The translations under genes were made by a program, and so were the position numbers. This document shows positions 60,601-64,000 of a stretch of DNA of 64,000 bases, piece by piece (position 1 is the first letter of the stretch; each line of letters opens with the position of its first letter). The notes under the pieces were generated by a model. The model was not told where the DNA came from and ran no database searches. It saw only the letters and a list, made by a program, of their open reading frames with translations. Origin of the DNA: NIOZ-UU35 sp964344175 (GTDB taxonomy: Bacteria > Chloroflexota > Anaerolineae > Anaerolineales > UBA11858); assembly GCA_964344175.1 (NCBI GenBank), contig CAYFMI010000007.1:8168-72167 (forward strand). Reading direction: 5' to 3'.

Positions 60601-60919
60601 CAAGTATCATGAGACAGGCATACCCCCGCTTATTTCAATTACATGTCAGGTTGAAGCGGATGATGTCGTGATACGAGTGCAAGATAACGGGATTGGTATT
60701 GCACCGGAATATCACAACAAGATCTTCGACATGTTCCAGCGATTGCATAGTGATGAAGAAATATCCGGCACGGGCATTGGATTGGCGTTGGTGAAAAAGG
60801 CGGCCTATCTGATGGAGGGGGATGTGGGCGTTGAATCAACCGGAGAGGGCGGCAGTACGTTTTGGGTGCGTTTGCCCCTGGGGCAGACAGAAGAAAAGGA
60901 CATCCCTGGTGATCGATGA
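57632..60919 (+). CDS. Multi-PAS/GAF sensor histidine kinase
   Basis: 1095 residues, no membrane segments. In order: PAS (about 10-125), GAF (130-290), PAS (300-425), PAS (430-545), PAS (550-675), PAS (685-805) with a Cys-rich insert CYQAFRGEKVPCDFCSN, coiled coil (810-860), HisKA with SVSHDLRAPLRGINGFAQIL (about 870-890), and HATPase (about 960-1085) with N box FSNLIENAIKYH, G1 DNGIGI and G2 GTGIGLAL. The HisKA/HATPase module is like that of phytochrome-type kinases that pair with Rcp1-like regulators, and such a regulator follows with a 4-bp overlap. The three Cys in the last PAS could bind a metal or respond to redox; inference. Confidence 0.93.
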   Translation: MSALSNTLGYRRFFENIPIGIYRTTPDGKIVDANPALVRMLGFSSKAALLATGIRELYVDINERHRQQAILAQDGAINDFELRLKRADGEVIWVHDSAFLVQDDEANNLYYEGSMIEISERKRLEFARSAQVRFQEVLASLGQYALSEVDVQAVFEDAVVLLVRLLEVDFGKVLEIVPEKNSLLMKAGIGWEKGLVGKATVNMARDSQAGYTLLTNKPVIVEDLANEERFVGPPLLIDHGVVSGMSVIIGDVERPYGVLGVHARQRRTFNRVEVNFLQSIANILAETVRQRQTQESLRTSEARFRALFENAGDAIHVTNEADEIIDANSRICEMLGYSRDELLQLRIPDIQAPEMRGEAGNVVQGEFSRYGSTAFEALNISKTGERIPIEVCLSRVRSGGEYVYYSILRDLRPRIQAEQASRASEIRLRTLIEHAPFSVEIYRPDGILMQVNRAWETVWGVEREVVLGKHNALEDPQIKALGIFDYIQDAFLGGEGEIPPVEYRSPDTPERVLCLRTRYFPLRRDTGEIINVVVISEDVTLQKEIDHVLRENEARFRMISEMTSDLAYAYTVDENKRLKILWTTGALEKITGFTEPQLSAQGGWEALILSDDVRIPLRQLETLLSGKEQEVQYRIRARTGEERWVQDFARPIIDEKTGDVTMIVGALRDITEQRQREQERTAVYKTLTTVMESIDAQIYVADLETYEILYMNTVMKKAFGNDLTGQMCYQAFRGEKVPCDFCSNPKLVLENGLPAEPHVWEGQNPLTGRWYVNHDRAIRWHDGRLVRIQIATDITERKQIEVELVQHRDHLERLVSERTAELQVRIKHVENLNSGMVNLMADLQVANQRATESAERLAAANRELEAFAYSVSHDLRAPLRGINGFAQILAERHRDDLSEEGQRYVDYVVQSGERMALLIEDLLQYSRMGRRAVRSMPLDCAQVVTEVITALEPMMEEAQARIETPSDFPTVHGDRTLLSQVFSNLIENAIKYHETGIPPLISITCQVEADDVVIRVQDNGIGIAPEYHNKIFDMFQRLHSDEEISGTGIGLALVKKAAYLMEGDVGVESTGEGGSTFWVRLPLGQTEEKDIPGDR

Positions 60920-61353
60920 TGAAACAACGCGCCAATATTCTACTGGTTGAAGATAATAAAATGGATGTTGTGCTGACCCTGGATGCGTTTCGTCAGGTGT
61001 ATCCTGATTATCGTGTACATGTCGTTGGCGATGGGCTGGATGCCCTCGATTATCTTTTCGCTCGCAAGCAATATGCCGACCGTCAAACCTACCCCTTGCC
61101 CGATATGATCTTGCTTGATCTGAAATTGCCCAAGATGCACGGCCATGATGTGTTGCAGGCTATTCGTCAATCAAAGCACTTAACGTATATTCCAATTTTA
61201 GTGTTATCTTCATCAAAAGAAGAAAAAGATGTGCAACAAAGCTACGAATACGGCGCCAATGGCTATCTGGTAAAGCCAATTTCGTTTAATGAATTTTTAG
61301 ATATGGTCGCAAAAATTGGCGAGTTTTGGCTGGGTATTAATTTGCTGCCATAG
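60916..61353 (+). CDS. Rcp1-like single-domain response regulator
   Basis: 145 residues, receiver only: VEDN (11-14), phospho-acceptor Asp68 in ILLDLKLPK, Ser in VLSSSKEEKD and Lys120 in YLVKPI. The long insertion after helix 2 (FARKQYADRQTYPLPD) and the hydrophobic end are typical of the Rcp1 family that pairs with phytochrome-like kinases. The ATG overlaps the kinase stop. It lies 14 bp before the next hybrid kinase, to which it may pass the signal. Confidence 0.94.
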   Translation: MMKQRANILLVEDNKMDVVLTLDAFRQVYPDYRVHVVGDGLDALDYLFARKQYADRQTYPLPDMILLDLKLPKMHGHDVLQAIRQSKHLTYIPILVLSSSKEEKDVQQSYEYGANGYLVKPISFNEFLDMVAKIGEFWLGINLLP

Positions 61354-61367
61354 GAAGAGTTATCGGT

Positions 61368-62849
61368 ATGAACATTTCTCCCCTACGCATTCTCTACGTG
61401 GACGATTATCCGCTCGACCGGGCATTGGTGCGCGATTCGTTGACCCATGCCTGGGAGAATGTGGACCTATACGAGGCTGCCTCACGACACGACTTCATGG
61501 ATCTGTTAAATACGCGCAGCTATGACATCGTTCTAAGCGATTTCAATATTCTGGGATATACCGGCCTGCAAGTTCTTGAGGCTGTGCAAGAACGCTTGCC
61601 CGGCACACCGGTGATTATTGTCACCGGAACTGGATCGGAGGAAGTCGCGGCTGAAGCTATCAAGCGCGGCGCAGCCGATTACGTCATCAAATCGTCAGAC
61701 CATATCCGACGTTTGCCCCATATTATCGAAACAGCTTTGGAGCAAAAACAGCTTCGGGAAGAGCGCGCCCGCACCGAGGCCGCCCTGCGCGAGAGCCAGC
61801 GCATGTTGTCTACATTAATGAGCAATTTGCCGGGGATGGCCTATCGCTGCCTTAACATCCCTCAATGGACAATGCTCTTCGTCAGCGATGGCTGCCATGA
61901 ACTAACCGGCTACCCGCCGGAAGAGATGGTCGGCGATGCCCGTGTAAGCTATGCGGACATCATGCACGAGGATGATCGTGAACGGGTGTGGACTTCGGTT
62001 CAATCGGCCCTGGCCGAGGGGCGCACATTTACTCTGACCTATCGCATTGTCACTGCGCAGGGAGAAACCAAATGGGTTTGGGAGCGCGGCCGGGGTGTGC
62101 AGCTTTCGCCGGGCAGTCCTGAGGTGCTGGAAGGATTTATCTCAGATATTACGGAGCGCGTTCAGGCAGAAGACAAACTGCGCCAGTGCGGCGAAGAGCT
62201 ACGCATGCTGACCCTTCGATTAGCAGAAGCTGAAGAAACCGAGCGTCACCGCCTGGCGCGTGAATTGCACGATCAGGTAGGGCAGTCGCTGGCTGTGCTG
62301 AGTTTTAACTTGAATATAGTCAAGGGAGAATTGTTGGAAAACTTCTCTAAAGAAGTGGCTGCCGGAATGGATGCATCGATCCACATGGTCGCCGAAGTCA
62401 CTCAGGGAATCCGAAATGTCATGGACGATTTGCGCCCATCGGTGCTGGACGATTATGGGCTATTTGCCGCGCTAAACTGGTACGCCGATCGGTATTCCGA
62501 TCAAACAGGCGTGGCGGCTCAAGTTCAAGGCGCAGATTTGCAAGGACGCTTGCCTGCGAACGTCGAGAATGCCCTCTTTCGCATCACACAGGAAGCGCTT
62601 ACCAATGTTTCCCGCCATGCGAGCGCCAAAAAAGTGATTATTTTGCTCACGGATGAGAAAGACACATTTTCATTGCAGATTCAAGATGATGGTGAAGGCT
62701 TTGTCCTCGAAAGGTCGGACGGACGGCGCGGTTGGGGATTAATCAATATGCGCGAGCGTGCCGAGGTTCTGGGCGCATCCCTGGAGATTGAAAGCGATCT
62801 CGGACACGGCACCACAATTACGGTGCTGATCCCTAAGGAGGGAAAATGA
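61368..62849 (+). CDS. Receiver-PAS-histidine kinase (NarL-type kinase with N-terminal receiver)
   Basis: 493 residues. The N-terminal receiver (about 5-125) has VDDY, Asp58 in VLSDFNILG and Lys in YVIKSSD. PAS domain with PAC (about 145-270; FVSDGCHELTGYPPEEM). HisKA_3 with RHRLARELHDQVGQSLA, His near 301, and HATPase with intact N box FRITQEALTNVSRHA, G1 DDGEGF and G2 GWGLINMRER. The N-terminal receiver suggests that it is itself controlled by phosphorylation, perhaps within a relay with the two upstream gene products. Stop and next start overlap (ATGA). Confidence 0.94.
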   Translation: MNISPLRILYVDDYPLDRALVRDSLTHAWENVDLYEAASRHDFMDLLNTRSYDIVLSDFNILGYTGLQVLEAVQERLPGTPVIIVTGTGSEEVAAEAIKRGAADYVIKSSDHIRRLPHIIETALEQKQLREERARTEAALRESQRMLSTLMSNLPGMAYRCLNIPQWTMLFVSDGCHELTGYPPEEMVGDARVSYADIMHEDDRERVWTSVQSALAEGRTFTLTYRIVTAQGETKWVWERGRGVQLSPGSPEVLEGFISDITERVQAEDKLRQCGEELRMLTLRLAEAEETERHRLARELHDQVGQSLAVLSFNLNIVKGELLENFSKEVAAGMDASIHMVAEVTQGIRNVMDDLRPSVLDDYGLFAALNWYADRYSDQTGVAAQVQGADLQGRLPANVENALFRITQEALTNVSRHASAKKVIILLTDEKDTFSLQIQDDGEGFVLERSDGRRGWGLINMRERAEVLGASLEIESDLGHGTTITVLIPKEGK

Positions 62850-63499
62850 AAATTCGAGTGGTATTGGCCGATGACCATAAAGTCATTCGCGAAGGTTTGC
62901 GGGCCATTCTCGCTAGCCAATCGGATATTGACGTTGTGGGTGTAGCCAATGATGGCCGTGAGGCAATCCAGTCGGTCAAGGAACTGAAGCCCAATGTAAT
63001 TGTCTTGGATATCAATATGCCCGTTCTCAATGGCATTGAGGCCACCCGCTATATTCGCGAGATCGACCCTGATGTTCAGGTTGTCATTCTCTCAATGCAT
63101 TCGAACAAAGAGCATGTGTTTCAGGCGCTTAAGGTAGGCGCTCGCTCCTATTTGATTAAGGAGACCTCCGCACTTGAAGTGGCCGACGCTATTCGAGCCG
63201 TACATACAGGTCGGCGGTATCTCAGCGAGACCATTGCCGAAGCCGTCATTGATGATTACGTGGAGTATCGTCAGCGGGCCGTCGAATTCAGCCCTTTAGA
63301 GCGTTTGAGTGAGCGTGAACGTGAAGTGATGTATTTAGTGGTCGAAGGCCGCACCAGCGCCGAGATTGCTGCCATGCTGCACCTTTCGGTCAGCACCGTA
63401 AATACCTATCGCAGCCGCTTGATGAAAAAAATAGGGGTTGAAGATGTCCCAGGCTTGGTGAAATTTGCCGTAGAACATGAATTAGTCTCATTGCGATAA
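62846..63499 (+). CDS. NarL/FixJ-family response regulator
   Basis: 217 residues. Receiver (1-125) with ADDHKV (8-13), Asp55 in VIVLDINMPV, Ser83 and Lys105. LuxR-type helix-turn-helix at about 150-212 (LSEREREVMYLVVEGRTSAE, TVNTYRSRLMKKIG). It is the DNA-binding output of the four-gene operon and the natural partner of the HisKA_3 kinase it overlaps. A strong terminator follows. Confidence 0.95.
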   Translation: MKIRVVLADDHKVIREGLRAILASQSDIDVVGVANDGREAIQSVKELKPNVIVLDINMPVLNGIEATRYIREIDPDVQVVILSMHSNKEHVFQALKVGARSYLIKETSALEVADAIRAVHTGRRYLSETIAEAVIDDYVEYRQRAVEFSPLERLSEREREVMYLVVEGRTSAEIAAMLHLSVSTVNTYRSRLMKKIGVEDVPGLVKFAVEHELVSLR

Positions 63500-63544
63500 A
63501 AACTCAAGTGTGTGTAGGCACACTTTGACATACGAATATCAACA

Positions 63545-63588
63545 AAAAAGACGGGCAGACGGTGCCGACACCCCCTGCCCGTCTTTTT
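63545..63588 (+). terminator. Terminator of the signalling operon
   Basis: A perfect 14-bp stem AAAAAGACGGGCAG / CTGCCCGTCTTTTT (63545-63558 and 63575-63588) with a 16-nt loop, ending in five T. About 190 bp without recognisable features follow, up to the next gene's AAAGGA ribosome site. Confidence 0.9.
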
Positions 63589-63779
63589 ATAAATGTTGCA
63601 TGGCACAGGGTGTCAAAGTTGCCTGACAGCCAGGAACAGCTGCCGCGAGTACACTGTGGGCAGAGAATTCTCTGCGCTAATGCCCGACATGCAATGTGCG
63701 AACAAGAGGACTTGATGCCTCGATATGAGCGATAACTCAATGCAAGCCCAGAACCCAAACTCCGCATAAAGGAATTACC

Positions 63780-63971
63780 ATGGCCGAATACCCTCCCGCC
63801 TCGATTCTCATCGCAGACGATCATTCCATCATCCGCAAGACGCTCCGAGAATGGTTGATGAAGAAATACCCCTGGGTGATTATTTTAGAAGCCAGCAGCG
63901 GCGAAGAAATCATCAGTATGATTGATGCTGTCGCTATGGATCTTATTTTAACTCTAGTTTCCGGTAACTGA
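63780..63971 (+). pseudogene. Truncated response-regulator receiver domain at the window edge
   Basis: 63 codons from an ATG with AAAGGA upstream. It starts like a NarL-type receiver (ILIADDHSIIRKTLREWL, acidic pair present) and runs in register to DLIL, where the phospho-acceptor strand should read D-L-I-L-x-D. Instead it diverges to TLVSGN and stops. The expected continuation is not present in the remaining 29 bases in an obvious way. The sequence is broken at about 63950, by an insertion or a rearrangement, exactly before the phospho-Asp. Confidence 0.7.
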
Positions 63972-64000
63972 AGCTGCTCACAATCGAAGTTGGAGCAAAC

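Noticed and set aside
1..64000. CRISPR arrays, tRNA and rRNA genes
   Set aside because: No series of regularly spaced direct repeats was seen, and no cloverleaf or rRNA-like stretch was recognised in the intergenic intervals. A covariance-model search was not possible here.

Overview
The window looks like a chromosomal segment of a Gram-positive-type (monoderm) Chloroflexota bacterium, probably Anaerolineae-like. This rests on gene content rather than a database match: a Tad pilus locus without an outer-membrane secretin, many lipoproteins and secreted domains with Pro/Thr linkers, a CpXC protein, long-form HPF, and abundant two-component and Ser/Thr kinase genes. No rRNA, tRNA or CRISPR array was recognised. 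Most of the window is core or regulatory chromosome, with several miniature repeats and some gene decay.

Layout. 1-4.6 kb: three translationally coupled GT-C type membrane glycosyltransferases. 4.7-13 kb: a NarL-type regulator and a DegS-like kinase with a degenerate ATP site, then a Flp/Tad pilus locus made of a 48-residue pilin with its own promoter and terminator, followed by cpaB, cpaE, cpaF, tadB and tadC. 13-18.4 kb: comF, hpf, a small conserved protein with a cyclic-nucleotide-binding protein, lgt, a sulfatase-fold enzyme and a PAP2-like protein. 18.8-22 kb: pyruvate dehydrogenase E1 alpha, E1 beta and E2. 22-24.3 kb: three tandem paralogous lipoproteins with NBR1-type Ig domains. 24.4-31.1 kb: a lone receiver, an unknown protein, a binding-protein-like lipoprotein, uppP, tgt, a class III aminotransferase and a GAF/PAS histidine kinase. 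31.2-36.2 kb: a CpXC protein, ychF, mscL with a zinc-ribbon tail, and a divergent pair of an FHA-winged-helix regulator and a Ser/Thr kinase. 36.2-42.2 kb: a degenerate GH3 protein, a CoA-transferase beta-like protein, a threonine ammonia-lyase remnant, a GDPD and an AAA ATPase. 42.4-54.6 kb: GT2, recJ, a ROK kinase, a methyltransferase, yvcK and the glycolytic run gap-pgk-Ser/Thr kinase/TPR-tpiA. 54.6-57.6 kb: upp, ruvB, queA. 57.6-63.5 kb: a four-gene overlapping signalling operon. 63.8 kb to the end: a receiver domain cut off just before its phospho-acceptor.

Two families of small repeats stand out. One is a 140-bp element present as two identical copies, each with about 10-bp flanking duplications, on either side of most of the Tad locus. 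The other is a family with ends like TAGGA(C/G)TTACGCA in the leaders of pdhA, gap (two copies) and the upp-ruvB interval. The one complete copy carries a large perfect palindrome and is flanked by AATGG.

Several genes show extended -10 promoters (TGnTATAAT). In others a -10 box sits so close to the start codon that a leaderless mRNA is likely. The best leads for new biology are the FHA-winged-helix/Ser-Thr kinase pair, the Ser/Thr kinase inside the glycolytic run, the Tad pilus driven by a possibly ATP-binding-defective kinase, and the tandem NBR1-domain lipoproteins.
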